Shown here one piece after another: positions 35,361 through 48,900 of a DNA stretch of 64,000 bases (positions are counted from its first letter, which is position 1; each line of letters begins with the position of its first letter). This DNA is from Diphasiastrum complanatum (Eukaryota; Streptophyta; Lycopodiopsida; Lycopodiales; Lycopodiaceae). The notes beneath the pieces were generated by a model. It ran no database searches. It was not told the origin of the DNA and saw nothing but the letters and a program-made list of their open reading frames with translations. The position numbers and the translations under genes are program-made. The stretch covers positions 20,791,635 through 20,855,634 of the forward strand of contig CM055093.1 in NCBI GenBank assembly GCA_029204225.1. Direction: 5' to 3'.

Positions 35361-37577
35361 TATGAATTTCATATAAATTTTAATTCAATCCATGGTAGTC
35401 ATTAGGTCAATAAGGCAAAAAAATTTATCATTAGGGCCAGTAGCGTTACAGGTAGCTATATCAGTAAATAATAAGATTGTGAATCTCAATAGCTTTCTTC
35501 ATGCAATAAATAACAGTCTGAATAAAAGAATTAGGAGGAAGGGGATCCCCATAACCGAGTACAACTGCATCATCAAATCATTATGTGGACTAAAACATGA
35601 AACAAACCTAGTTATCCATAAAATACAAGTAATGGTAAAGGTTTTGGTACTACCCGGGCCAAAAGGTATTCGGGTTTACATCTTAAAAAGATGCAGAGAA
35701 AGAGTAAAAACGTTTCACATAGTCCCTCTTGACAAGTCAAGACCAAACCCTTTGAACCCTTTAATTCATAGCATAACAGATAAAAACAAAATTGTATAAA
35801 GTCTTACAGTACAAGGTACCATAAAGCGAAGCAAATTTTAGGACACTCAGTTCTTACCATCCACCATCCCACAAAACACAACCGCACAAGTTAGTTACGT
35901 GAGTAAGGCATGTGTCATAGCTAAGTATCAGTTGTTATCCATGTTTGAAACAAGATTCACTACCTTATTAGCTCAATTGCAAATACAAATCATACGTCCA
36001 ATCTTTCCTACCATGCTTTACATCATTAGCAATACATTCTACCCTAAAACAAAACCATATCAGGGCAAATGCTATACTAATCAGTGTAAGGGCGAACCGA
36101 ATGTATTAAGTTCATATTAGCATTCTACGCACACAAAAAGCTATCTTGAAATATACAGTATATAAGGAGACATGACCCTTGCATCAGTGCTAGTAGGTAC
36201 TAGGGCAGATCTGTGCCATACTAGCCCCAAGGACTTCCCATAACAATGCTTAGGAGTCCAAGCACCTTATAGCTTGGGCAAATCCATGCCATACAAGCCC
36301 ACTCGAGCCAAACCCTAAACCAAACAATAGCCTAAATATAGCAATCGCTCTTATGTTCTTATGCAAACATGAGACGCATACCTTCAAGACTAATTTTGAA
36401 AACAAACAACATTACTCCATCATTTAAGTTACTCATGAGCAAATAGACCGTATCGCACTATGCGTTTGACATGCTTGCATAAACCCTAGAAATGGGTAAG
36501 ATGACAAAACATACCGGTATTTTACATATAGCTTCATACCTGGATGCAAGGCGAAGACCCTCCTGAGAGCTACCCATCACCAAATGATTTAAGCGAAACA
36601 CCCTCCTTAGATACTAATGCTTCCAATACGACAATGACGGGTTAATGATAGCGCAATATCTTTACTAGATTATCTTATTTCAAGAATAGTATAAGATTTA
36701 GGTCAAGCAACTAACAAGTGGTTACATTCACCTGATTTGCCATAGAGCCATTCAATACTAGTTCTTTACTTACATTTCAACAAACCCTAAAAGGTATCAT
36801 CTCTTTGGTTATCCTCATGTTCAAAAGATCTTAACACTTTCCATGTTCGATAGAAACTCTTTAAACCATTGCCAATCTAAACTCATAGAAACCGTATAAA
36901 TACGTCAGCACATAAGTTTTACATGCCCTTTTGCAGTACCATAACATGATTATAAGACAACCCGAGAGTTTATTGAGTGGCCTTTTGCAATTTACTACAA
37001 ACTGTGTTTGAGCATAAACCAAGAAACATCAAGACATCGTGGGTAAATGGTGCTCACATGCTACAAAAATAGCAATCAAACTTCTCATAGATAAGCGGCC
37101 ATCTGTCCATTAGGCAGGGCGCCAAAGAACATATGCAATTCAACATATGAATCAATCTAGATTGTTTGTAGAAGTGCAATCTACTAGCAATCAGGTAGTC
37201 GCTGGCCAGCAGCCCACAAACTCTATCAAACACCTGTCATAAAGCATTCATACATGCGATTTGCCCTCAGGTAGGTAGTCGTTGTTCAATGGTAATAAAT
37301 TTGAGTATTATACCTCACGGACCGAACAAGAACGAAGCTGACCGTAAACACTTCGGTTGCTCTTTTAGAAGCAAAAATTCTAATCCAATCAAACAATTAC
37401 CATCACAAATGTGACCTATTCACATCAAGCATTCTAGCAAGCTTACAACATTAGTGTATAGTACGAATTATGCCAAAGATTCGACAGTAAACTTACCTTA
37501 GTTTGTAGCAATTCCCCTTACGAATACTCTTCCAATTGCATAAGCAAGTCTCCACTTTACAAACAGATTAGGTCACA

Positions 37578-37645
<68 letters not shown>

Positions 37646-40600
37646 TATTTTGCTTGTATTAGTTTAAATAGCCTAAATTGAAAGATGAAAGGGAAGCCAC
37701 TTCCCATTTTGCTTTTAAGAATTCACAGATTTGCTTTTTGCTTACGGATCAAGCAAATGAAAATAGCTTTTGCTTTTGATTATTGCTCATGCATTGTTTA
37801 CATCACCTCATACATAATTATGGTTCATGTAAATGAAAAAATATTTTGCTTTTGCTTATGGCTCATGTCTTCATACTAATTTTTAAATGGCAACAAGGTG
37901 CATGTTACTTTAGCCCTCAATTAGGATTTCAGCCTTAAAAATTAAGACCACCATAATATCCTTTAACGTTGACTTTTTTTCAAACTCCATTGACCGACCT
38001 CAACACATAGTATTGCCTTTGCAAGGCAAGGCCAAAAAGGTTTTCTAATTTGGTTGGACAAAAACTAGTCCACAAACATAACCCTTAAGCTAGGGTTTTG
38101 TGAAACTAGGGTTGATTACCATGTTCAAATCACTTATTAATTGCAACTAGCAAATCATGTAATTTGTAATACTTGCACCAATTGTCCACGAATATGCAAT
38201 TTATTCCACAAAATTGATAACCCTTTTTTGAATTGACCAATGCACCTGCAAAGATGGAAAATGGAATTTTGTTGTTGTACAACATTAATCAATCCACAAT
38301 GTTCCTTGAATCACAAGTTTTCAGCCTCCCTTAGTCACCAAATTTCTCTAGACCACACAAGTTTCCTAGCAAGGTTTCTCCTAGTTTTTCTCAAACTCTT
38401 AAAATTCCACAATTTTCACTTCTCCACAATAGATGAGATTGTCTATAGTTTCTCCCTTAATGGTACTAATGTTCTTTACCACTCAAGGAAAATACCTCCT
38501 CCCAAAGAGGAATAGGCTGCACTAAACTTTCACACTATAGAACAACACTACGGCAAGGCTCACAATGAACACCTATTGCTCAAAGAGAATCTTCATAGGC
38601 TCAAAAAGAACACGTGTAAATTTTTTGACTATCTAGGAATTATGGATAGCAAACACAGACTTTTGAACTGACTTATTTTACAATTTTCTTTCTCTACAAA
38701 TGGCAAGATCATTCAAACTTGGAATGCAACAAATGGCTTTCCTAACACATTCACACACCGCCAATTCAAAATAAGTAATGCATAAACACTCTATAACATG
38801 ATGTGGAAAACATGATGAGGTGTTTCCTATGGTGGACACCTTCGCTTGAATCCCAAGCTATGCATGGTAGAAGGAACGCAAGGAGCTCGTGCTCCAAAAT
38901 TGTGGTTTCTGTTGTCCAGGAATATGGTTTCCTTTGTCCATGCATGATTATATGGCAATACTGACTTTGGCCAGATTGTAAATGCTTGTGCGTCGTACTT
39001 ACTTTCCAGGTCTTAAATCTTAGCCTCCCCATATGACATTGACTACAAGAGATATAAGAGAAATGTTGAATCCGTGCTCACATATCATCGATCATTCAAT
39101 GTATGTGCAAACTAGATCGCTCTTTAATCCTCTAGAAATAGAAATCTCCCCCAAGAAAAAAAGCATTTTAGAATTGTCTTGTATCATGTTTTAAACCAGG
39201 CCTCTACTTTAGATGCATAAAATTTAGTCTCAAATCCTTTAGGTTATTGAATATCTTCCTAGGGAACCTTGTCCCCTAGGTTGATACGTGCTTTTTGTTG
39301 CAAAAACACTTGTCTCGAACCCACATGGTGTCCACTTCCTTGAATGTAACTTCTATTTTATCTTACCTTTTGGTACCCAATAGGCATTAGTTTTTGTTGC
39401 CTTCATTAAGTTCAGACCATTTCTCTTGCATTCCAGAATTGGGAGTTTTCCATATAAGCTCCTGCAGGTGCAAAACGCAAATTTTGTGAACCTGTAAGTC
39501 CGTAACTCCAACAAACATACACTCGTGCAAAACAAATTCTTTTTGAATGAGAAAAACCCTCTTCAAATATATAACTCATCCTATTGATCCATTGTTCCCG
39601 TAAAATAAGATAGTAACACAATTTTTAAGTGGAGATTTGAATCTATATACTCATGTAAATGAAGCTCTCTTTCAATTTCTCTTTCCAAATGCATGTGCCA
39701 TCTTGTTCTGTCCTATGACAAGTGAAAAATGTTCGTGGTATTTCACCTCACTTTACTTCAACTTGAGAGATTTCTAACCAGAAAGCAAACAACGAATTCC
39801 ATTCTTTTATAAGATCATAAATTGGAAGCAAAATTGACCTGACAACAAACTTAGTCTATAGTCTAGACTGTCATGATGATATTCAGGCTCATTAGTTACA
39901 ATAAGTAGAAAGAGGAGACAACACAGCCAAATTGCTTCCATCATTGATATTTGAAAAATAACCTGCCCTGAAATGCTGAAGAAAAGATTAATGGTCGAGC
40001 TGACAGATTTCCAAAATAACTCACGCTAAACACAGCTCGTGGTAAACCAAAAATTATACACATCCTTGCTGAAACACAGCTATGCAATATGTGTGGAGGG
40101 TTTTACTTTGCTATTGAAACCAATGCGAATTGTGATCCCCTGCATGCCTACAAGATTACTCTCCCTTAAACAGTTGGCACCCTCCAGATCTACTTAGATT
40201 GACCAACCTTTGTGCCTACACCCCCTTTGACACACAAGATCAACTCTTTGCAAATGCTTTCAAACGTTTCCTCCATCCATAAGTTTACACATCGCGGCTT
40301 CAACATGCCAGTGACTGAAGTTTGCCAAGCCTGTTGGTCGGAATGTACAAGATCCAGAATGACATATTGAACCTCACTTGCTATTGTTCTTTTGTCCCAG
40401 TCAAATATGTGTGATTTTTACTCTCGTCCAGCTGAAAGATTCCACATTCTAAGAGTGCAAGCTCCCGCAAACACATCTGTATAACAGTGGATTCTATAAC
40501 TGCTCAATAAACTCATCAAGACAAACTCTAGAAGAAAAAACACGCCTGCATATGGCTCACAACACAAAACTAGCTTCAACTGAGATAATCAACAACAATG

Positions 40601-43440
40601 AAGCTAGAATGTTTTAGCCTTAGACCACAGATCTTCCAGCAAGTAACACCACTGCATTGTCAGTAGTGAACTGGTATCACATGCTATCGATGATAGATGG
40701 CGAGGTGCTTTTCAGTATTGTAATCATGACACACTACTGTAGCAACAAGGAAATTCACCAGCCGTGACTCCCTGCAACGGATATGGTCCACACCTCTAAA
40801 ATATAACTTGCCATCATTGTCTCTGAATGACTTCGCACATTCAGCATCAGACTGACGGTGATCGATAGCTACATAAGAATGTAAAGTTGAATTTGGATAC
40901 TTGTCAAATGTTTCCATGTCCGAGATAACAGCAGCAAACTTCTTGATTCCATATCAAGCAGAACATGTTCAAAAGACTTCAAACAGAAAATAGCCTCCAT
41001 CTATTCACATGCACCATAGGTTTCATTCAATGCTACGCAATGGAAATCAATGCAAAATCTGTGCAACTATTCCAAAAATAAACCATCCTTACAGTGTACA
41101 GAAGAAATTGGTTTCAAATAAAGGTAAGTCTTAAACCCAGTGTGATGTCAAGGCACACAACTTATTCATGAAATGACCAGCATGTTCTGAAACAAAACTT
41201 TCAAGGTACGGTCCTAATGATTACAGATTTTCCTGAGAACTGAACTGACCAAGCATAAAACCAGTAGATGCACCTTGTTAATGCAGTAAGATAAAAGCTT
41301 CAGACTTCAAAACACAAGCTTCCCCAACCCCTGCCAAAAGCAATATGCTTAATATCTGGTGAGGTATATCAGACTTCTCAACACTCAAATTTCGTAATAC
41401 AACGCAGAGATTAATGAACAGATTTATCAAGAGTCAAAAGACTGTTGACAATTTTAGATATCACATCTTTTTAAGAATTTTTGCATCATCTCTTCAAGAA
41501 AGGAGAAAAAGCTTTTAGGTTCCATTTTGAGAACTCTGATTCTAATGTTGGTTGAACCAACAATAGATGCACAAAGGCAACAACCATCCTGCAAATCCAC
41601 CTTCAAGCAATCTCAAATCTTCAAATTACATATTGCTGAATTCTTTTTATCCACGAGACCTATGCCATATGTCACCTTCTACATGTAGTCAATTTGGATT
41701 AAAAATTGCTATTGCTAGCTTAATAATTCAGACAAGTCTTGAGTAATCGTGAACCTTGTCTAAGCAAGTTGGTAAGTACACATGAAAGAAATGAGCATCC
41801 TAGGATATCAATCATTCATTCACATGAAACCCCAAATACCTCCTAAGACAATCAAGCATTCATTTGCATGATATGCTGCCAAACTATTCCACATATATAT
41901 GGGCTTCCAAAAAACTCATATTTCAAAATACAGAACATTTTGGTCACTTCTGTGGTAAAAGTTGGATTCAAGAGAACCAGCAATAATAGAAATTAATAAT
42001 AATAACATGCCAACCTCCCCTCTAGCTACTTGATAAAGAGATCGAGAAACAAACATGAGCTCCAAAAAGAACACTTACATGGTGTAGCAGGTTGGGCAGA
42101 CAGCAACCATTAGAGAGTAAGACCTTGAATAAAAACCTGGCACCAGCTTGGTAAAAGATCGGACTTGAGAAGTGCCTGTATTATCCATGACAGAAAAATA
42201 ATTGAAGGGCATGGCCAGAAGGTTATCATAAGTTCATTCTAAGGAAGAGCAATGAGCAAAACATCGCACCAGAACACAGAGGGACAGAATAATGTAGATG
42301 TAAAGAGCAATTTCAATATAGAACAATAACTGAACAATACTCCACATGAGAACATAGACGTCGGCTAAGCTAAATTTGACACCAAGCTACTCAATCATCC
42401 AAGCAACTAGTCTCCAAAACAAGTAGCCAAAGAGAATGGCCTTAGGGCCTATTTACACCTTCACGCTCGAGAGTAAATACATTAAGAAAAATCAGTAATC
42501 ACTAGTAGATGGAAGGTCCCCAAGGCTCAAATAGAATGTTTTAAAGGCCCAAGGAGATGGAAACAGCATTCCTGTAAAAGAGCCCTCAAAGAGAGATTGT
42601 CCTCAATGTTGATATAAAGAAAATGTTGAAGCCACAATGGAAGGACAATACAGTTCAAAGGCATATACTGAAGAAGAAGCCATGACAATGTATATCTTGA
42701 CATAGGGGCCATGAAATTAGAACAATGCTCAAATATCTACTTACGATCGATTATCAACCTAGAGAAATAGACCAAAAATGCCAAGCAAAAGCACTATGGG
42801 AAAAACACAAACAAGCATAACATAAAGCCTCTGATGCATGTGGTGGCATCCCATGCCCATTGCATAGACCAGGTGCCAACTGAATGTAGTAGGAGACTAG
42901 GAATGCCAGATAATAGCATGAAGGACTACTTCTGGAGTTATTGCCTTGTCTATCAGGATGGTGTTATCAGATTTGTAGTTCGTAAAAAAAAAACCATATT
43001 GAATGATATTTTAAGTTCTGAGACAAATTCTGATCTAGAAAAATGAAGAGATGTCGTACCATATAATCCTGGCTAAAACTCTCTTCCAGTTATATTGGCT
43101 TTTAGTTATTTGTTTTGACGGCATTGTCCGTCTAGTTGCCATATCTTTGATGTATCGTTTCGTCTTATATGCCTTTGGCATGAAAAGACCCGTCTTATAC
43201 GCCTTTTGGCATGGAAAAGACGTTAATAAAGATCTCTCTCTCTCTCTCAGATCACTGACATGTCATTTTGAATATGGAGGCCATCCTTCCATAGTCTCCC
43301 CCACCCATTAATAATGTTCATCGTGTAGATATGGCTCTTTGCTTTTGGTACTTTTCTAAAGCCTCGCCATAATGTGGGACCTTCTGGAAAGTTGTAGGTC
43401 CTGAGTGGACAAGGCTAGGTGACATCAGCCATGGCCCGAT
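35361..43440. other. long gene-free region
   Basis: About 8 kb in which I recognise no gene and no transposon protein. Open frames of 60-135 codons occur (for example 35392-35799 plus and 40684-40917 minus), but none has a recognisable motif. There is a 61-bp GA microsatellite at 37583-37643. The part just before 43440 is upstream DNA of the gypsy remnant. Much of the block may be very old transposon sequence. Confidence 0.4.
37583..37643. repeat. (GA)n microsatellite, 61 bp
   Basis: An uninterrupted run of about 30 GA dinucleotides in gene-free DNA. Confidence 0.97.
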
Positions 43441-43445
43441 TTTAG

Positions 43446-44215
43446 TCAAACTTCATGGATTGCCATGGTGGGTCCATTGTGTTTGATCAAAATTCTCTTT
43501 TTTATCAATGGTTTTTGGACTACCGTGTTTGACAACTTAGAGGTGGAGTTGGTTATGAGTAGTGCAAATCATCCCAATACAAAAGAGCAAACTGAGATAA
43601 TCAATCAAACTTTTAAAGACATCTTAGGGCATATGTGGTTGTTAAGCAAATATAGAGGGAAAGTTATTTGCCATTGTTGGAGTTCATGTAAAATAATAAA
43701 AAGAATGGCTCCACAAAATGAGTCCTTTTAAGCTAGATTACAATTTTAGGCTGGCTAGTCCAGTTACAAAATGCCTAGTGCTATTGAATTTCTAGCTCAA
43801 AATAAATCATATGCTAAAGTTGACAAAGAAAATTGTGAAATGGGCAATGAATAGAGCTAATACATTTGCTGATCAAAATCATCCCCCAAGAGTGTGCAAG
43901 GACGGAAGCATGGTGTTTCTCAATATTCCAATAAACTCAACTTCTCTAGCCGCAAGTGCTAAGAACTATCTCCAAGGTTTCACAGACCTTGGAAAATTGT
44001 TAGAAAGATAGATAATGTTATTGAGCTTTGTCTCAAGATTGTAAAGTTCTTACGTTTAAGAACCTACAAAGGTAATGGACAAGGTGCAGAATTGTTTCCT
44101 CCAAGAGTACTTGGCTACGTGACACGGCAGACCTCTCAATGAGGCGACATGGGAGACTGAGCACAGTCTATGTGCAAAGTACCCACATTTTCACATCAAA
44201 GATGATGCTGTAATA
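43446..44215 (+). mobile_element. Ty3/gypsy chromovirus fragment, integrase end and chromodomain
   Basis: Plus-strand frames read VKLHGLP (about 43446-43467), FWTTVFDNLEVELVMSSANH (about 43512-43571), QTEIINQTF (about 43588-43615), then a GSMVFLNIPINSTSL segment that corresponds to GDLVFLKIP (about 43900-43950), and finally a chromodomain tail EATWETEHSL...KYPHF (about 44136-44195) with one internal stop. This is the integrase-to-chromodomain end of a plant chromovirus. Frameshifts lie about 43470-43500 and 43740-43800. No LTR end was fixed. Confidence 0.88.
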
Positions 44216-45039
44216 TCATTGTCCTATTGTAAATTGTAAAAATGTAAATATCAGATGTACGTACTATCTAGGTCACCAACCCATGGTAAGATGTTTGTGA
44301 TTTAATGCACGTATTGACGAGGTCATCGGTATGTGGCAACATGTTTGTAATTTGCATATGGCTATTGGATCTCTCTAAGGGTCTATTGGACTAAACTCCT
44401 GAAATGTAGCGGTTGACTTGTCAAAGGGATATATGTGCTAAGTTATGGTGGCATTTGGTAGACCACATGAGGGACATAGTTTGAATGAGGGAGGAACGGA
44501 CGGAAGAAAACAATTCAGAACATAGATGAAAAATGCAGGTTGGGAAGGACAGAGTCAAGATTGGCAGATCATGGACGGAGGATGGGGTGAATGGGGAAGT
44601 TGATGAGGACCGTGCAACAACAGTATGTTGTAAGAAGCAGCTGGTAAAGGAGGGTTTTGTGCAGGTGGAAAAAATCATGGAATGGATAGATATTAGAGAT
44701 GACATCCTGCAGGAAAACATGCAGGAGAGAAAGGGAGAGAGGAGAGGGAGTGACAGATTGCAATAGCTGACCGGGACATATAACGTGAGAGAAAAGAGAT
44801 GGGTCTGATCTAACCTAAAACTAATAATGAAGAAAGACAACACAAAATGGGCACAGAGCCTAGCCCGGGAAAGTGTTCCGCCATAAAAAAAATCTAGGAA
44901 AAGCATTTACTCCTAAGTATCGCACAGGCCTAATACTACAACATCCCTACTCACATCATCATAGCCCATCACAAACATATGTCCATGTTAGTATTCATAC
45001 ATTTCTGCGCTCGAGATCATAATGACTCAAGTGAAAAAT
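44216..45039. other. gene-free spacer after the gypsy fragment
   Basis: Starts with two loosely similar phrases (CACCAACCCATGGTAAGATGTTTGTGATTT and a diverged copy about 55 bp later) that may be the gypsy 3' LTR. Open frames on both strands around 44420-44910 mirror one another and show no motif. Confidence 0.35.
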
Positions 45040-45455
45040 CTTCAAAGAACATAAAAAGTATTATCCCAGGATTGACCCATGTGGCTTCAGCACTTCAAGG
45101 TTTGAACATCCAGTGTCCACAGTATACCACATGCACTAGTTCCTCTTAGATATCTAAAATTTTCTTTAAAACAGAAACTGAACAAACCAAAAGACGTTGA
45201 GTCTGGATTGGAGAGATGTAAAGAAACTATTATGACATCTCCTATAGTGATACACTCATAAAATTACAGTCGGTTCTAAAACCAGATTCTAGTTTGCACT
45301 CAGAATCGTAAACAGCTCAGTGAAGACTCTTCAACAAAAGAACGTGAGAAATATCAACCCAGGATTGACTTCCATATGGCTTCAACGCTTCAAGGTTTGA
45401 AAGCCCATGAGATACCATGTACACTGGTTCCTCTTAGATATCAAAATATTTTCAT
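45040..45455. repeat. imperfect duplication of about 130 bp
   Basis: 45040-45170 and 45328-45455 share ordered blocks (CCCAGGATTGAC, TGGCTTCA, CTTCAAGGTTTGAA, GGTTCCTCTTAGATATC-type) with small gaps. The second copy leads directly into the perfect foldback at 45452-45520; the first does not. Confidence 0.7.
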
Positions 45456-45520
45456 AATAGCAGAATCTGAGAAAACCAAAAAGCAGAGCCTTTTGGTTTT
45501 CTCAGATTCTGCTATTATGA
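45452..45520. repeat. perfect 30-bp inverted repeat (foldback)
   Basis: The arm 45452-45481 is the exact reverse complement of 45491-45520, separated by a nine-base loop AGCAGAGCC. Thirty uninterrupted pairs with such a short loop would form a stable hairpin in single-stranded DNA or RNA. It lies about 450 bp beyond the stop codon of the PPR gene, outside its coding sequence. Confidence 0.97.
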
Positions 45521-45977
45521 CTAAAGAAAAGCATTTGATATGCCGGTTAGTGCGCCATAAACTAATACAATTACAGTGATGCTGAGATCAACATAAAAAG
45601 CTGCATAACAACAAAACATAGGATAAATTGCCTTGCGATTTCGGACCACATTGAGAATCTTAGCAAGACAGACAAACAAACATCCACGAGATTAGAAGAG
45701 AAGGTTCGAGCAAATCTGATATGGGATCCTTTATTTTTTAATCTTAAGTGCAAAAGAGAACAAATTTGTGCACGCAGGATCACAGTGAAGCCTTAAGCAT
45801 CATACTATCTAGGTGGATAAATAAAAGTGAGTTTATTACCTAGAAATTAATATGTCATCAGCACACGGAAAACTCTGCCCCTGGACCATCAGCAAGCCAT
45901 AATGGATGAACCGTGGGACTTCTTCCTGGGCAACATTTTGGATCCATCATTACTACTATCAGCACAACAGCAACAGC

Positions 45978-48900
45978 TCATACTCTGTACTTAGCAGCTT
46001 CATCGTGAAGAGCTAGGCACTCAGCTACTTCAGGCTTTAGAAGCCAGTGGACAAGCACATCCCCGTCTGCAATCCATCTTCCAAAATCTGCAGAAGGTCT
46101 AAATGGGGCTCCTAACTTTACAATTTCATTTTGAATTGAATCCTTCACCTGAGATTTTCCTTCACGAGTACTGAATTTTCCCCAGCCTGTTACAACAGTT
46201 AAAAATCTAGGGAAATTTGAAAGCCTATCAGAGGAGCTTCTTCTAAGTGCACTCATAGCTGCTGGTGAGACAGAGAGAAATGGAATAAGTATTTCTGATT
46301 CCCTGACCATGTGACTTGAGGAGAAAGCACCAGACTTTTCACCCAAATTGTTCGCAATATTTGTTGAAACAGACTGATTTGACAAGTGGCCTCTGTCTGG
46401 TGTACCATCAAATATCTCATCATGTAAATCTTTATTCTCACCAGCTTCTAAACCTTGAGAAATATCTGTAGACTTCCAAGTCTCCAACTGCACTGCAACT
46501 TGGAACATAAATACTAACCATTGGTAAAATACAACAAGAGAGCCTCCTCTTGAGAAGCGTCTAACATCCAGCTTCCACTCAAGAGGGCCAACGGCAATTA
46601 GCTCTACATAATCATTTTTTTCTAGTGTCCATCCAGTGACTAAGGCAGCTCGTCGATACCAACCAAAGGCCCAAAGTGCGTCCACCAAGCCAGAAGTAAA
46701 CACAGCCCAGGTCTTTGTATCCCGCTCATCTATCAGAAGAAAAATATCTTCTGCAAGTTGTTTTACCTGGAAGCCAAGCAATAAAACATAACGGAGACAT
46801 TAGCATTCATGCATGGTTTCAAAGAAATCATAAGATATAGGAACGTGGTATTTGATTTGACATGAAACTCAGGAAAAGATTAACATCCAAAAGAAGTCTT
46901 CAAACCTCAGACTGTACTTCCAAGTAACTGCCAACAAAATAAGTAGAATACTGCTAAATTAAACTTGGTACTTTCATATAAACTGCTGTCTAATGCTGAA
47001 ACCTTAAGTGGAAGTCTACATGCCAACCAATAACAAAGTTTTACAGCCAAGACATATCAAAGCTCTAAGTAATGCCAAAATCTACCAAACAGACAACTAG
47101 CTAATTATATTTGGTGCAAACCTTCAAATACAAAGTCTCACTTTGCAACACTATAACCAAACACAGTATTGTAACAACTCTCAGGAACCAGTTATATGTC
47201 ATATTTACTGTTGTAAGTTACTGATAAAGCCTAGTCTGGAATGTGATCTGTGGCCAGCTGTAGTTTCAGGAGCTTCTCTTATTAACTCTGATTGCGCACA
47301 GTTGCCCTGTAAAAGTTAGGTTCACTTGTGACTTATCCTTCAATGGCGCTGCTGCATTCATTCTGTAGTTGCCCATTAACTGTTCATGAAAAGGTCACTA
47401 GATTTGATCGAGTTTGTATTAAGTGTTTTTGGGAGAGCTGGCTTCAATACACAGACGTGAATTTTGGAAATACTCTTGATGCTTTGGGACCTTAACACAG
47501 TGACATAGACGATCATCAAGATGGCCTCAACTTTTAAGAAAATGATTCTGTGATAGTACATGATTAATCAGGTAATTGAAAACCCTTTTATAATGGGAAA
47601 AAACTACTAGATTGTTTAGCTTATGATTCCTTTCCTAGCTTTGGAAGGTTGAATAATTGAGGATGTCCATTGATCATAGCTATATAGGCGTCTGACATTA
47701 CGAAGATGGGGAGACTGTAAAGCTTGTGCATAGTTGGCTTAAGAGTGGAGTTGTTTGCATACCTCATCATACCAAGGCTGGTGAGGATGGCAAAACTTCA
47801 AGCGCATGGATTTTTTAAGATGTTTAGATGGGAAGGCCATAGAAGCAACCGTATGAAGACCTGTAGTGAGAGACAACGCTTGGGAGTGGAGTGGGCGATC
47901 ATATAAAAAACTTCGGAGAATGAAGGAGAGAGCATCTTGGTAAAGATGTGTGTAAGCATGACTAAACAGGTAATTAGGGGCGCGTTCCATAGGAGATGGA
48001 TTAGATGGAGAGAGATCTAACACTGAGCCCAAATGAATGGAAAGAAACGAATGGTCAGATAGTGTGGCGGGGGAAATAGTAGAGTCAGCTAAAAAGAGTA
48101 TAAGAGATCCACGACACTATGTCCACCACTATAAGGGTGGCAGGTATAGTCACCATAATTCACCATAATTCGGCCAACAAGACAAGCCATTGAAAATGGC
48201 AAGCTCATGCGCCTCACCCAATAGAAGAAAATGCTCACATATGTAGAGACCGGGCCACCATCATCAGCAAAAATCTTGTCAATCCCCATATCCACCATGG
48301 CATGTATTCTCAAAGGATCATCAGTGATCGTGCGAAACTGTCTGTCTAGAGGGGGTCCTAGGGTTCAAGTCTTCGGCCAGAAGTATATGACCACGCTTTT
48401 GCATCTGGATTCTGGATCTATGTTGTTATACATCATCATTCACTTATTGTTGCAACTTTTGTAAGATCATCATTGCATTGCTACATGGTATAAGAGCTTA
48501 TTAGTTCTTGTGAGCATGTATAGGCAGGGAGAGGTGAGATTCTCCCTCTGTATACATCAATTATATTCTAGATTTCAACAATAATCATGGGTCTTCATAG
48601 TGAGCAAGTTATATTTGCAATTAATTCCCTAGCGGAGCTGAAAAACCCCACTTTCAAAATTGGTAGGAACTGGAAGTAGGGCACACTTTCTAGCATCTAC
48701 TAGAGGCCCAAAACAAAGTGAAACTTATATCATTGACGAGCACGTTGAGACCAAGGAGGCCAAATTTGTTCGGTTTAAGGTTACAAAACACTAAGCTCGT
48801 GGTTGTAGCAAATGGAGTATTCCTTGCAGCACACTAGCCCAATTGGAGGTCTACATAAGCCATAGAAGGTACTGTAATCTCTTGGATGGCTTAATCCCTC

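Noticed and set aside
35392-35799. 135-codon plus-strand open frame
   Set aside because: No motif, no start context or neighbouring exon, and it lies next to decayed copia gag; length alone is not enough.
40684-40917. 77-codon minus-strand frame in gene-free DNA
   Set aside because: The composition looks protein-like, but no family or flanking exon was recognised.
44421-44906. 161-codon minus-strand frame and a 77-codon plus-strand frame over the same DNA
   Set aside because: They are mirror images over low-complexity sequence, with no domain and no splice partner.
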